The notes under the pieces: model-generated
What the model was told of the DNA's origin: nothing
Seen by the model: the letters and a program-made list of their open reading frames with translations, nothing else
Database searches by the model: none
Part shown: in pieces, positions 9,201 through 16,178 of the stretch
Position numbering within the stretch: position 1 is the stretch's first letter
Layout: each line of letters begins with the position of its first letter
Source of the DNA: JAPSGM01 sp036556985
GTDB taxonomy: Bacteria > Chloroflexota > Limnocylindria > QHBO01
Direction of reading: 5' to 3'
NCBI GenBank assembly: GCA_036556985.1
Contig: DATBIK010000026.1
Span: 1-60,886, forward strand
DNA: 60,886 nt
Position numbers and translations under genes: made by a program

Positions 9201-9579
9201 TCTCGGCCAGGAGGTAGGCCGCGACACCCGGCCGTGAGGATCCCGGGCCGCCGAGCTGTTCGAGCATCGAGTGCGCCCGGCGCCCGAAGCCGGGGTGTCG
9301 TTGGCTGATGGCCTCGATGAGGTAACTGATGTGGAGCGACCAGTCTCGGTCGTTGCGGTCGAGCTTGTACCAGTAGCACGGGAACTCGACCTCGCGCTCC
9401 CACTGCCACAGGAGGGTCGTCTTGCCATAGCCGGCATCTGCGGCGATGACGACCGCTCGGCAGTCGGCGGCCTCGTTCAGCCAATCGATGAGGCGCGCGC
9501 GCCGCAACGTGGGGGTCACGTAGTGAGGCGACGTGACCTTGTTGTGGATCAGGGGATAGACGTACTGGATGTCCGACAA
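6217..9579 (-). CDS. STAND ATPase-TPR-BTAD transcriptional regulator (SARP/MalT-like)
   Basis: A 1120-aa regulator. Residues about 20-330 are a MalT-type P-loop ATPase: Walker A AADAGYGKTT with Lys53, Walker B FIIDDW with Asp140-141. Residues about 330-850 are helical TPR-like repeats, usually the ligand-sensing part. From about 873 comes a winged-helix DNA-binding domain (LLGLLVAYSGSTLTRDMVLD, MWPDSDP) followed by a BTAD dimerisation domain, the order reversed from most SARPs. The start is set at TTG (LSDIQYVYP) with GGGGCA upstream; the 22 extra in-frame codons are Arg/Cys-rich and not protein-like. Codon use is less GC-rich than the neighbours. Next on the strand are two SIKGW mini-ORFs and an HD-GYP gene, its likely targets. 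Confidence 0.9.
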   Translation of the reverse strand: MSDIQYVYPLIHNKVTSPHYVTPTLRRARLIDWLNEAADCRAVVIAADAGYGKTTLLWQWEREVEFPCYWYKLDRNDRDWSLHISYLIEAISQRHPGFGRRAHSMLEQLGGPGSSRPGVAAYLLAEMYERLTEPCTFIIDDWQFVASVTEVRGLWNQILRDAPPTCRFIFLSRAKPHLQFARFKTHGGYAEMRTDALRFNDREIEELFRDIYNDPLDPTELIELERRTEGWAASLQLVEVSLRERKTREERRIFIESITAASDSDLFAFLAEEVLDQQDDRTRSFLLATSILQQIAPELAERLTGADDGAKLLAELEQRGLFTYRLDTVDARYRFHGLFRDFLERHLMTERSEGEIAGLHIHAASYYETNREWPEAIHHYLRAGLHPQAARLIARYGEDVASEGRLSLIDEWLAVLPRKTSHENARLSLLLGEVQGMRGEWEGALVALRRARAFFERKGDKRMEALACSKLSTVLANYGKITEAVQMARDGLALAPESAEATRLRLRGNLAITAGWIEASFDEVIHEFRRIVVEAKARGWEHFAAIGLHNLGSAQRQVGDIADSVRSLDLAARYWGDVPKGPFADNAELVASLLAADQAARAEAVARMAIVRTAPWPRPHAEAQYGMALVFAHNGRFRAAIELLRSVLSRPDELGPTAHLVGALLIECLYLSEAGADEIAREHRALSSAETDPRLEPMLTPADAIAKHASGCLGECLTATDRLTAWDARGATYSVTVARAKVLALGLEHSTKSARSSIEILKSLIAMRALRPLRWWLRRYTKIARLLAASREGDAVLIALANADPEGWRAVLVDVLPALSGRRRELVLDAIVRHATRDTENLLREVPGEDVAGVRRVLVQKQAPLLFVQSFGALTMRRGSWDGPVLPVDRRRMRTLLGLLVAYSGSTLTRDMVLDMMWPDSDPSAAVNSLNQTVFQLRRAIDGSYRDGASPQYVMSTVDVVQFNPELVRTDISEFRVLAADVSSGGRQASARASAIIRMIHGPFLNELRYEDWAARIQMAVHAEVRDFLLPLATTSMNLSPDLRIRAASALIDLDEFDDDAYIALAEHLAKSGRQVAARDVIIRYAKRIEDELAEAPASRIADLMSELGSRSQTAESTNN

Positions 9580-9654
9580 TCGACTGCCCCGTCGACACGC
9601 TGCGCGACAACAGTTACGCCGCGAGGCGCGCGCTCCGCACCGCACGGCCCGGCG

Positions 9655-9699
9655 AGGATAGGGCCGGACCGATTATCAGGCGCTTATCGGCCGATTACC
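9655..9699 (-). promoter_or_regulatory. Three 7-mers at 11-bp period plus -10, upstream of the BTAD regulator
   Basis: Plus-strand 7-mers GATTATC (9671), GCTTATC (9682) and GATTACC (9693) repeat with an exact 11-bp period; ten nt beyond them on the minus strand lies TATCCT (9660-9655), a plausible -10, with the TTG start about 75 nt further. This is the geometry of SARP binding sites and suggests autoregulation. The 7-mers only partly match the GGTACTG repeats before the mini-ORFs. Confidence 0.45.
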
Positions 9700-9722
9700 A
9701 GACCGGAGGAGAGGCGACTCGG

Positions 9723-11666
9723 TCAGGCAGGCGATTCCGCGGTGGGTCGCCGCGCTGCCGTCCGACGCCGGACCTGCTGCGTGGCCGGTCCCGCCACGCG
9801 CCGCCAGGCGGCGTCTTCGGCCCGGAACATTGCGAGCGCCAGGCGGCGGACGGCCTGCCGCTGTCCGGCGGTGAACTCGATTCCCACCATGGCGGCACCG
9901 TCCGGAAGGTCGGAAACCCGACGGGTGACGCACTGCAGGCCCACGAGCACGCCGTCGATGTCCAGCTCCAGCATCGGCTCGGGATCGACCTGCGCCGGCG
10001 GCTTGGGGAGCACGACCTGCGCGCCGGTCAGCGAGAGGTCCAGGGCGATCGCGCGGGTGCCCGAGAGGGTTCCCGGGATGCGGGTGTCGAAGCGCACGCT
10101 CGCGCGGCGCTCGCCGGCGAAGCGACCCGCTCGGATGCGCGAGATCGCGGCGATCAGGAGGCCGAGGTTGATGGCGGCGAAGAGGCCCGCGCCGACCGCC
10201 GCACCCGGCTCCTCGTAGCGGAAGGAGGTGACGCCCAGCGCGGTCAGCACCAGCCACGCGATCGCCATCGTGGACGCCGCCGCCAGGATCAGGTGCAGGC
10301 GAGGGACGTGCGCCCCTCGGCCCGCCGCGCGGCCCTTGGGAGTGACCCGGAAGGGGACGCTGGTGTCGCGGCGGAGGACTGTGAGGGTGGCCGGCAGCAC
10401 TGCCGGCATCCGAAGCACCTCGAACAGCATGGAGAGGACCGGCGGATAGTGGCCCCGCGCCAGGAGGCGCAGCGCCACGAACTGCGCGCCAAGGGTGAGG
10501 ACGAACAGCGGGCCGAAGACCGACGCCGGCGCCGCGATCGGAGAAGCGGCGGTAAAGATCACGGCCACGGGAATGACCATGTAGGCCAGCATGCGCCACG
10601 AGTCGAACCAGGCGAACAGGGTCGTCATGAACGCCACTCGCTGTCCGAACGAAAGGCCCCGGCCGAACAGTGGGTTCTCCATTCGCAGCACCTGCATGGC
10701 GCCGGTCGCCCACCGGCGGCGCTGGGTCAGGTAGGCGTTCGCATCGGCAGGAGCGAGGCCGTTGGCGAGGATCTCGTTGTGGAAGACGCCCTTCCAGCCG
10801 CGCCGGTACATCCGGATCGTGGTGTGGATGTCCTCCGTCACCGATTCGGTCGCCACTCCGCCGACTGATCGCAGCGCTTCGACCCGAACCAGGGCCGAAG
10901 TCCCGCACCAGAAGGGTGCGGACCATCGGTTCTTCGCCGGCGCGATCACGCGGTAGAACACCGACTCCTCGTTGTAGACGTCTTCGCCTCGTCGCGCGTG
11001 CTCGAACGACTCGAGGTTGTAGAAGGACTGCGGGGTCTGGACCAGCGCCACGGCCGGGTCCTCGAAGTACCCGAGGGTGTTCGCGAGGAAGTCGCGGGTC
11101 GGCACATGATCGGCGTCGAGGACCGCGATCACGTCGGCCCGGACCACCTGGAGGGCGTGGTTCAGGTTGCCGGCCTTGGCGTGCCGTCGCTCCTCACGGG
11201 CAAGGTATCGGGCGCCGAGGTCTTGAGCCAGCTGCTGGACTTCCGGCCGGTTCCCGTCGTCGAGCACCCAGGTCTCGTGCGCCGGTTTCAACGCGACGGA
11301 GGCGGCCACGGTGGGCAACAGCACCTCGACCGGCTCGTTGTAGGTGGGGATGAGAACGGCGACCCGCAGCGTGCCGCGGGAGCGAACCGGCGTCGGAGTC
11401 GGTCGCTCTCCGGAGTGCCAGAGCGCGAACGTGTAGAGCACCAGGCCGAACGCGTTGTGAATCTCCACGGCGAACAGCGGCAGCGCGAGCCACCAGACGC
11501 CGAGATCGATGGTCGACGTCGCCCGCCAGGTGAGGTACACCGCGGTGATGCCGATGGCGAGCACGGCTACCGCGCGAATGAGCAGCCGCCGCGCCGCGGT
11601 CTCGTGAGGAAGACTGCCCACCGGGATGGCGGGCAGCGTGACGCCGGGAGGTGCGGTCCGGTGCAT
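9723..11666 (-). CDS. BcsA-like family 2 glycosyltransferase with C-terminal PilZ domain
   Basis: A 647-aa processive polysaccharide synthase-like protein in the inner membrane. Two N-terminal helices, then a GT-A domain with DDG (136-138), DAD (184-186), TED (277-279) and QRRRW (315-319), the set found in cellulose and related beta-glycan synthases. More helices follow (about 340-500), then a PilZ domain at about 525-620 with an RRASVR-type arginine motif and DLSLTG in place of D/NxSxxG, which binds c-di-GMP. The HD-GYP phosphodiesterase nearby could lower the signal it responds to. No bcsB/C/D partner is present. The polymer is unknown. Confidence 0.92.
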   Translation of the reverse strand: MHRTAPPGVTLPAIPVGSLPHETAARRLLIRAVAVLAIGITAVYLTWRATSTIDLGVWWLALPLFAVEIHNAFGLVLYTFALWHSGERPTPTPVRSRGTLRVAVLIPTYNEPVEVLLPTVAASVALKPAHETWVLDDGNRPEVQQLAQDLGARYLAREERRHAKAGNLNHALQVVRADVIAVLDADHVPTRDFLANTLGYFEDPAVALVQTPQSFYNLESFEHARRGEDVYNEESVFYRVIAPAKNRWSAPFWCGTSALVRVEALRSVGGVATESVTEDIHTTIRMYRRGWKGVFHNEILANGLAPADANAYLTQRRRWATGAMQVLRMENPLFGRGLSFGQRVAFMTTLFAWFDSWRMLAYMVIPVAVIFTAASPIAAPASVFGPLFVLTLGAQFVALRLLARGHYPPVLSMLFEVLRMPAVLPATLTVLRRDTSVPFRVTPKGRAAGRGAHVPRLHLILAAASTMAIAWLVLTALGVTSFRYEEPGAAVGAGLFAAINLGLLIAAISRIRAGRFAGERRASVRFDTRIPGTLSGTRAIALDLSLTGAQVVLPKPPAQVDPEPMLELDIDGVLVGLQCVTRRVSDLPDGAAMVGIEFTAGQRQAVRRLALAMFRAEDAAWRRVAGPATQQVRRRTAARRPTAESPA

Positions 11667-11857
11667 GTCGCAACGCTAGGGAGGGGCGGTGCGGGCGTGC
11701 ACCCCGCCGATCGGGCCATGCCCGGCGGTACCAACGGGGCACCTCAGCGAGCGGGAAAGTCGCGAAACGTCGGGCGAGCCCGGCCCACACCTCCGTCGTC
11801 TGCCTCCGTGGTGACGGGATGCAACGGGCGGAAGCCACGTGCCGTCATCGGACCCGG

Positions 11858-11863
11858 TACAGT
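11858..11863 (+). promoter_or_regulatory. -10 box TACAGT, leaderless folK promoter
   Basis: TACAGT ends 9 nt before the GTG start of folK, with no Shine-Dalgarno in between, which fits a leaderless transcript. No clear -35 is seen. Confidence 0.4.
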
Positions 11864-11872
11864 CCGGCCAAC

Positions 11873-12394
11873 GTGCGAGCCTTCATCGGTCTGGGCGGCA
11901 ACGTCGGCGACAGCCGGAGTGCGTTCGTGGGCGCCGTGCGGGAGCTGGAGACCATCGGCCAGGTCGCCCGTGTCTCGAGCCTGTACGAGAGCGAGCCCCG
12001 CGACTTCGCGGACCAGCCGGTGTTCACGAACGCGGCGGTGGAGATCGCCACCGAGCTGACACCGGCCGAGCTGCTCTTCCACGTGAAGCGCATCGAGGTC
12101 GTCCTGGGCCGCGATCCGCAGGGCGTCCGCTACGGCCCGCGCGTGGTGGACCTCGACATCCTCTCGTTCGACGGGCTGTGCGTGGCCGATACCGACCTCG
12201 ACCTGATCGTGCCCCATCCCCGCCTCCAGGAGCGCCGCTTCGCGCTGGAGCCGATGGCCGAGCTCGAGCCCACCTTGCGCCCCTGGCGCAACTGCGCCGA
12301 CCTGCGGACCGATGTCACCGTGGCGGATCTCCTGCCCAGCGTCGCCGACCAGGAGGTGCGGCGCATCGCCGGCCCGGAGTGGGCGGACCGCTAG
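11873..12394 (+). CDS. folK: 2-amino-4-hydroxy-6-hydroxymethyldihydropteridine diphosphokinase
   Basis: A 173-aa HPPK, which transfers pyrophosphate from ATP to 6-hydroxymethyl-dihydropterin in folate synthesis (cytoplasm). It begins MRAFIGLGGNVGDS and has the signature RDPQGVRYGPRVVDLDIL with the metal-binding DLD, then VPHPRLQERRFALEP. Length matches the family. GTG start placed so that the protein begins at the conserved first strand; a TACAGT box sits 9 nt upstream. No other folate gene is adjacent (folB/folP absent), so it seems to be a lone gene, convergent with glpX. Confidence 0.95.
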   Translation: MRAFIGLGGNVGDSRSAFVGAVRELETIGQVARVSSLYESEPRDFADQPVFTNAAVEIATELTPAELLFHVKRIEVVLGRDPQGVRYGPRVVDLDILSFDGLCVADTDLDLIVPHPRLQERRFALEPMAELEPTLRPWRNCADLRTDVTVADLLPSVADQEVRRIAGPEWADR

Positions 12395-12652
12395 CGACCG
12401 CTGGACGCGGTGCCTGGCGTCCCGACTTCCGGAATGTCATCTGCCATGAGCGTTAAGTAGCTCGGACGATCATGCGGTGGCCCCTGCGGCCTCCCGTTCG
12501 AGCGTGAAACGCTGGCGATTTGCGTGAGTTGCCGCATCCCGAGGCACTTAGCGCTCACTCCACGCGCATCTCGCAAGTCGGGGAGGTGCAATCCGCAACA
12601 GGTCGGCCCCGGGCGCCATTCCGTGCCTGGCGCAGGCCCGAGCGAGCGGAGG
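12395..12652. other. Convergent intergenic region without a gene
   Basis: 258 bp between the folK and glpX stops. A weak hairpin GGACGC/GCGTCC (12403-12422) could end folK transcription, and AGCGTGAAACGCT forms a small 5-bp stem. I find no ORF with a ribosome site and no tRNA or known RNA. Confidence 0.4.
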
Positions 12653-13630
12653 CTAGAGGCGGACGCGGGGCGGGAAGGCGCGGTCGAAGGTGTGGACGGT
12701 GTCGATGAAGCGGACGACACCTCGCTCGTAGCTCATCAGCAGGGAGTGGGTCCGCGCACCGCCGCCGAAGAAGCGGACGCCGCGGAGCAGCTCGCCGTCG
12801 GTTACGCCGGTGGCCGAGAAGACGACGTTGTCGCCGGAGGCGAGGTCATCGGTGAAGTAGACGCGGTCGCCGTCGTCGACGTCCACGCCCATCTCGCGGG
12901 CGCGCTCCTTCTCCTCGTCGGAGCGCCAGGAGAACTTGCCCTGGATCTCGCCGCCGAGGCACTTCAGGGCGGCGGCGGCGAGGACGCCCTCCGGCGCGCC
13001 GCCGATGCCCATCACGGCGTGCACGCCGGTTCCGGAGACGGCCACGCTGATGCCGGCGGTGAGGTCGCCGTCGCTGATGAGCTTGATTCGGGCGCCGGTG
13101 TCCCGCACGTCCGCGATGAGCTGCTCGTGGCGCGGCCGGTCCAGGATGACGACGGTGATGTCCCACGGGTCCCGGCCAAGGCGCTCGGCGATGGTGCGGA
13201 TCGTCTTCTCCACCGGGTCGTCGACCGACACGTGGCCCTTCACCTGCGGCCCCACGATGAGCTTGCGCATGTACGTGTCGGGGGCGTGCATGAGCCCGCC
13301 GGGCTCGGCCGCGGCGAGGACGGCGGTTGCGTTCGGCGACCCGGTGGCGACGAGGTTCGTCCCCTCCAGCGGGTCGACCGCGATGTCCACGCTGAGCGCG
13401 GCCTCGGGATTGCCGACCTGCTCCCCGATGTAGAGCATCGGGGCGTCGTCGCGCTCGCCCTCCCCGATGACGATCGTGCCGGCCATCTCGGCCTCTTCCA
13501 TGGCGCGGCGCATCGCCTCCACCGCGGCGTGGTCGGCGGCGTCGCGGTCGCCGCGGCCCATGAGGCGCGCGGCGGCGATCGCACCGGCCTCGGTGGCCGC
13601 CACGGCCTCGACGGAGAGCAGCTTCTCCAT
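12653..13630 (-). CDS. glpX: Fructose-1,6-bisphosphatase class II
   Basis: A 325-aa GlpX enzyme, hydrolysing fructose 1,6-bisphosphate to fructose 6-phosphate in gluconeogenesis (it can also act on sedoheptulose bisphosphate in some bacteria). Diagnostic motifs are GEGERDDAPML and DPLEGTN, which carry the metal-binding acidic residues, and GIGGAPEGVLAAAALKCLGG near the middle. Length is normal. The ATG has the context TAGACCGATG with no obvious Shine-Dalgarno. It lies 4 bp downstream of purH on the same strand and is probably cotranscribed. Confidence 0.95.
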   Translation of the reverse strand: MEKLLSVEAVAATEAGAIAAARLMGRGDRDAADHAAVEAMRRAMEEAEMAGTIVIGEGERDDAPMLYIGEQVGNPEAALSVDIAVDPLEGTNLVATGSPNATAVLAAAEPGGLMHAPDTYMRKLIVGPQVKGHVSVDDPVEKTIRTIAERLGRDPWDITVVILDRPRHEQLIADVRDTGARIKLISDGDLTAGISVAVSGTGVHAVMGIGGAPEGVLAAAALKCLGGEIQGKFSWRSDEEKERAREMGVDVDDGDRVYFTDDLASGDNVVFSATGVTDGELLRGVRFFGGGARTHSLLMSYERGVVRFIDTVHTFDRAFPPRVRL

Positions 13631-13634
13631 CGGT

Positions 13635-15206
13635 CTAGTGCCGGAAGTGGCGGCGGCCGGTGAAGACCATGGCCATGTGGTGGCGGTCGGCGACCTCGAT
13701 CGCCATCTCGTCGCGGATGCTGCCGCCGGGCTGGATGATGGCGGTCACCCCGGCCTGGGCCGCGATCTGGATGCCATCGGGGAAGGGGAAGTAGGCGTCG
13801 CTGGCCATGACCGACAGCGGGGCGCGCTCGCCGGCCTTGCGCAGCGCGACCTCCACGCTGACGACGCGGGACGGCTGGCCGGCACCCATGCCCACCATGG
13901 CGTGCTTCTTGGCGAGGACCACCGCGTTCGACTTCACGTGGCGCACCGCCCGCCAGGCGAAGAGGAGGTCGGTCAGCTCCTCCAAAGTAGGCCGCCGCTG
14001 GGTGACGACCTGGAGCTTGTTGCGATCCTCCTCCAGGTTGTCCTGGGTCTGGACCAGCAGCCCGCCACCGATGCGCTTGAAGTCGTACGAGCCGATGCCG
14101 AGCTCCTCCTCCGCACGCTCGGCCGGCGGCACCTCGATGATCTCGAAGCCCTTCTTCGTGCGCAGGATCTCGAGCGCCTCGGGGGTGTAGCCGGGCGCCA
14201 CGATGGCCTCGAAGAAGCCGGGCCGGATGGCGCGGGCGGTCGCCTCATCCACCACCCGGTTGGCGCCGATGATGCCTCCGTACGCCGACACGCTGTCGCC
14301 CTCGAGCGCCAGCCGGAACGCCTCGGCCAGGTCGACGACGCTGGCCAGCCCGCACGGGTTGCCGTGCTTCACGATCGTGACGGTGGGCGTCTTGAAGTCG
14401 CTGGCGATGCTCCACGCCGCGTCGAGGTCGAGCAGGTTGTTGAAGGACAGGTCCTTGCCGGCGATCTGGTGCGCGCCGGAGATGGTCCCGTCGCCCTGGA
14501 CCGGATCGGCGTAGAAGGCGCCCATCTGGTGCGGGTTCTCGCCGTAGCGCAGGTCCGACTTCTTCTCCACCACCAGCGTCATGCGGCTGGGGAAGAGCGT
14601 TCCGGCCTGGCGGTTCAGGTAGCTGGCGATGTGCGCGTCGTACGCCGCGGTGAGCGCGAAGGCCTCGGCCGCCAGCTTCTGGCGGGTCTCGGGGCTGATC
14701 GCCTTCAGGGCCTTGAGGTCGCGCAGGACCGATGCGTACTGGGTCTTGTCGCTGACCGCCGCCACGCCCGGGAAGTTCTTCGCCGCCGCACGGAGGAGAG
14801 CCACGCCGCCGATGTCGATCTTCTCGAGCGCCTGGTCCAGGGTCGTGGCCGGGTCGCGGACGGTATCGGCGAAGGGGTAGAGGTTGACGACCACCACGTC
14901 GAGCTGCTCGATGCCATGCTCGGCCAGCTGCGCGAGGTGATCGGGCTGGTCGCGGCGGGCCAGGAGCCCCGCGAAGATGTTCGGGTGGAGCGTCTTCACC
15001 CGGCCGCCGAGGATCTCGGGCGAATCGGTCAGGTCGGTGACCGGGCGGACCTCGATGCCATTCTCCGCCAGGTGGGCGCGCGTGCCGTCGGTGGCGAAGC
15101 ACTCCGCACCGGCTTCGGTCAGGCCCCGGGTCAGCTCGACGATGCCTTCTCGGTCCGATACGGAGAGGAGTGCGCGCAAGGAGCGACCTCGTGCTGCTGC
15201 GGGCAA
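13635..15206 (-). CDS. purH: Bifunctional AICAR formyltransferase / IMP cyclohydrolase
   Basis: A 523-aa PurH catalysing the last two steps of IMP synthesis. Residues about 10-145 are the MGS-like IMP cyclohydrolase domain (GGRVKTLHPNIFAGLLARR, KIDIGGVALLRAAAKN); residues about 145-523 are AICAR transformylase (DLRYGENPHQ, KHGNPCGLA, FPDGIQIAAQAGVTAIIQPG, SIRDE). The longest frame starts at TTG 15206, but a TATAAT box at 15233-15228 leaves only about 15 nt of leader there; a second TTG eight codons in (15182) has GAGG 7 nt upstream and may be the true start. Downstream glpX is 4 bp away. Confidence 0.96.
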   Translation of the reverse strand: MPAAARGRSLRALLSVSDREGIVELTRGLTEAGAECFATDGTRAHLAENGIEVRPVTDLTDSPEILGGRVKTLHPNIFAGLLARRDQPDHLAQLAEHGIEQLDVVVVNLYPFADTVRDPATTLDQALEKIDIGGVALLRAAAKNFPGVAAVSDKTQYASVLRDLKALKAISPETRQKLAAEAFALTAAYDAHIASYLNRQAGTLFPSRMTLVVEKKSDLRYGENPHQMGAFYADPVQGDGTISGAHQIAGKDLSFNNLLDLDAAWSIASDFKTPTVTIVKHGNPCGLASVVDLAEAFRLALEGDSVSAYGGIIGANRVVDEATARAIRPGFFEAIVAPGYTPEALEILRTKKGFEIIEVPPAERAEEELGIGSYDFKRIGGGLLVQTQDNLEEDRNKLQVVTQRRPTLEELTDLLFAWRAVRHVKSNAVVLAKKHAMVGMGAGQPSRVVSVEVALRKAGERAPLSVMASDAYFPFPDGIQIAAQAGVTAIIQPGGSIRDEMAIEVADRHHMAMVFTGRRHFRH

Positions 15207-15227
15207 ATGGCTGGGCCGGGGACCGAG

Positions 15228-15233
15228 ATTATA
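15228..15233 (-). promoter_or_regulatory. -10 box TATAAT of the purH-glpX operon
   Basis: A perfect TATAAT on the minus strand, 21 nt before the first possible purH start. No good -35 hexamer is visible at 17 nt. It is rare for such an AT-rich hexamer to occur by chance in this sequence. Confidence 0.55.
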
Positions 15234-15270
15234 GCCGTCCCCGCGTGGCCGGATGAAGCGCGACCTCTGC

Positions 15271-15276
15271 TAGACT
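15271..15276 (+). promoter_or_regulatory. -10 box TAGACT, leaderless promoter
   Basis: TAGACT stands 9 nt before the ATG of the following membrane-protein gene, with no room for a Shine-Dalgarno; fits a leaderless mRNA. It is divergent from the purH promoter. Confidence 0.45.
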
Positions 15277-15285
15277 CCGCGCCCC

Positions 15286-15702
15286 ATGAGCCAGCTGTTC
15301 GACCCGTTCAACCCGACCAACTTCCAGGACCTGTTCACGCTCATGTGGGCGGGCGCCATCGTGATCGTGCTTGGCGCGATCTTCGTGTACTCGGCCGCCC
15401 AGCGCCGATACCGCCGCTACCCGGAGATCCTGGCGCTCCACGAGTGGGTGTTCTGGTCGATCGTGGTGACCTGGGGCGTCATCCCGCTCCTCGCCGTCAT
15501 CGGCGTGCCGCTCCTGCTCCTGCTGCTCATCGTGGTGCCGGGCATGGCGATCGCCGCGTACGCGGCCTTCGTGAAGTTCCCGCCGCGCATCGCGGCCATG
15601 AACGACGAGATCCGCCGCCGCCGATTCGTGCCGCCGCCGCGACGCGGCGAGAAGTCGCGGGCCCGCCCCACGCCATCCGGCGGACACCGCAAGCACCGCT
15701 AG
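15286..15702 (+). CDS. Three-helix membrane protein of unknown function
   Basis: A 138-aa protein: MSQLFDPFNPTNFQDLFTLM, then a membrane helix at about 21-38 (WAGAIVIVLGAIFVYSA), a basic loop (RRYRRYPEIL), two further helices at about 54-100 (VFWSIVVTWGVIPLLAVIGV and a long Leu-rich stretch), and a strongly basic, Pro-rich C-terminus (RRRRFVPPPRRGEKSRARP) likely to be cytoplasmic. ATG is preceded by a -10 box only 9 nt away. It stands alone, divergent from purH. No family recognised. Confidence 0.75.
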   Translation: MSQLFDPFNPTNFQDLFTLMWAGAIVIVLGAIFVYSAAQRRYRRYPEILALHEWVFWSIVVTWGVIPLLAVIGVPLLLLLLIVVPGMAIAAYAAFVKFPPRIAAMNDEIRRRRFVPPPRRGEKSRARPTPSGGHRKHR

Positions 15703-15741
15703 CGCGCTCCTACTGTCAGCCGACCCGCGGTGCCGGGCGTA

Positions 15742-15917
15742 CCGATCTATCGGCGGAATACGGCCTGGGTGGCGGTGGCGGCGCGGCATGGCCGATCTAT
15801 CGGTACATGCGCAGCGTGAGGTGCTCCCGGAGGCGCCGTTCCGGCGTGCGCCGTGTCGATAGATCGGTAGAACGAAGCCCAATGAGACCTTCCGGTGCGG
15901 TTCGCTCGATAGATCGG
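15742..15917. repeat. Mirror-symmetric array of four CCGATCTATCGG palindromes
   Basis: CCGATCTATCGG at 15742-15753 and 15792-15803, and its reverse-complement form CGATAGATCGG at 15857-15867 and 15907-15917. Distances between sites are 50, 65 and 50 bp, and both outer and inner pairs share one centre at 15829.5. The sequence between sites is not repeated. It begins 40 bp after the stop of the preceding gene. The geometry is nearly that of the 52/64/52 elements although the palindrome differs. Confidence 0.85.
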
Positions 15918-15944
15918 CAATGGATGGATGGCGCCAGACAGCAA

Positions 15945-15972
15945 GGCGCCGGAGCCCGAAGGCCCCGGCGCC
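15945..15972 (-). terminator. Hairpin after the 23-aa membrane peptide gene
   Basis: GGCGCCGG (15945-15952) and CCGGCGCC (15965-15972) form a perfect 8-bp stem with a 12-nt loop, 40 bp after the stop of the minus-strand mini-gene. The T-run that follows is weak (TTGCTGTCT), so termination is probable but not certain. Confidence 0.5.
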
Positions 15973-16011
15973 CGTGATTGGTTGTCGGGATCGCTGCTGC
16001 GACCGGCCCCT

Positions 16012-16083
16012 CTAGAGGACGCCGAGCAGCCAGAGGATCAGAAGGATCAGCAGGATCGTCCCGATGATTCCCAGTCCGAACAT
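16012..16083 (-). CDS. 23-aa single-helix membrane peptide, DUF3309/lmo0937-like
   Basis: ATG to TAG encodes 23 residues, MFGLGIIGTILLILLILW followed by LLGVL: one hydrophobic helix with Gly at both ends. AGGGAGGA stands 6 nt before the ATG, a strong ribosome site, and a hairpin follows the stop. It closely resembles the 24-aa product at 56103-56177 (shared pattern GxGIIGxILLILLIL). The GTILLILLIL core is like the start of DUF3309 proteins and of lmo0937-type small membrane proteins, but these are longer. Function unknown; such mini-proteins are often stress-induced. Confidence 0.7.
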   Translation of the reverse strand: MFGLGIIGTILLILLILWLLGVL

Positions 16084-16178
16084 CCGGATTCCTCCCTGGT
16101 TCGTTCCGTCGTCGGCGGGATGGGTTTCCCGCGTCCACTCGCAGGCAACGCACGACGCGTGCCAACCCGGTCCGACGC

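Noticed and set aside
12395..12652. Small RNA or tRNA remnant between folK and glpX
   Set aside because: Short stems (AGCGT/ACGCT, GGACGC/GCGTCC) do not assemble into a cloverleaf or a known RNA fold.
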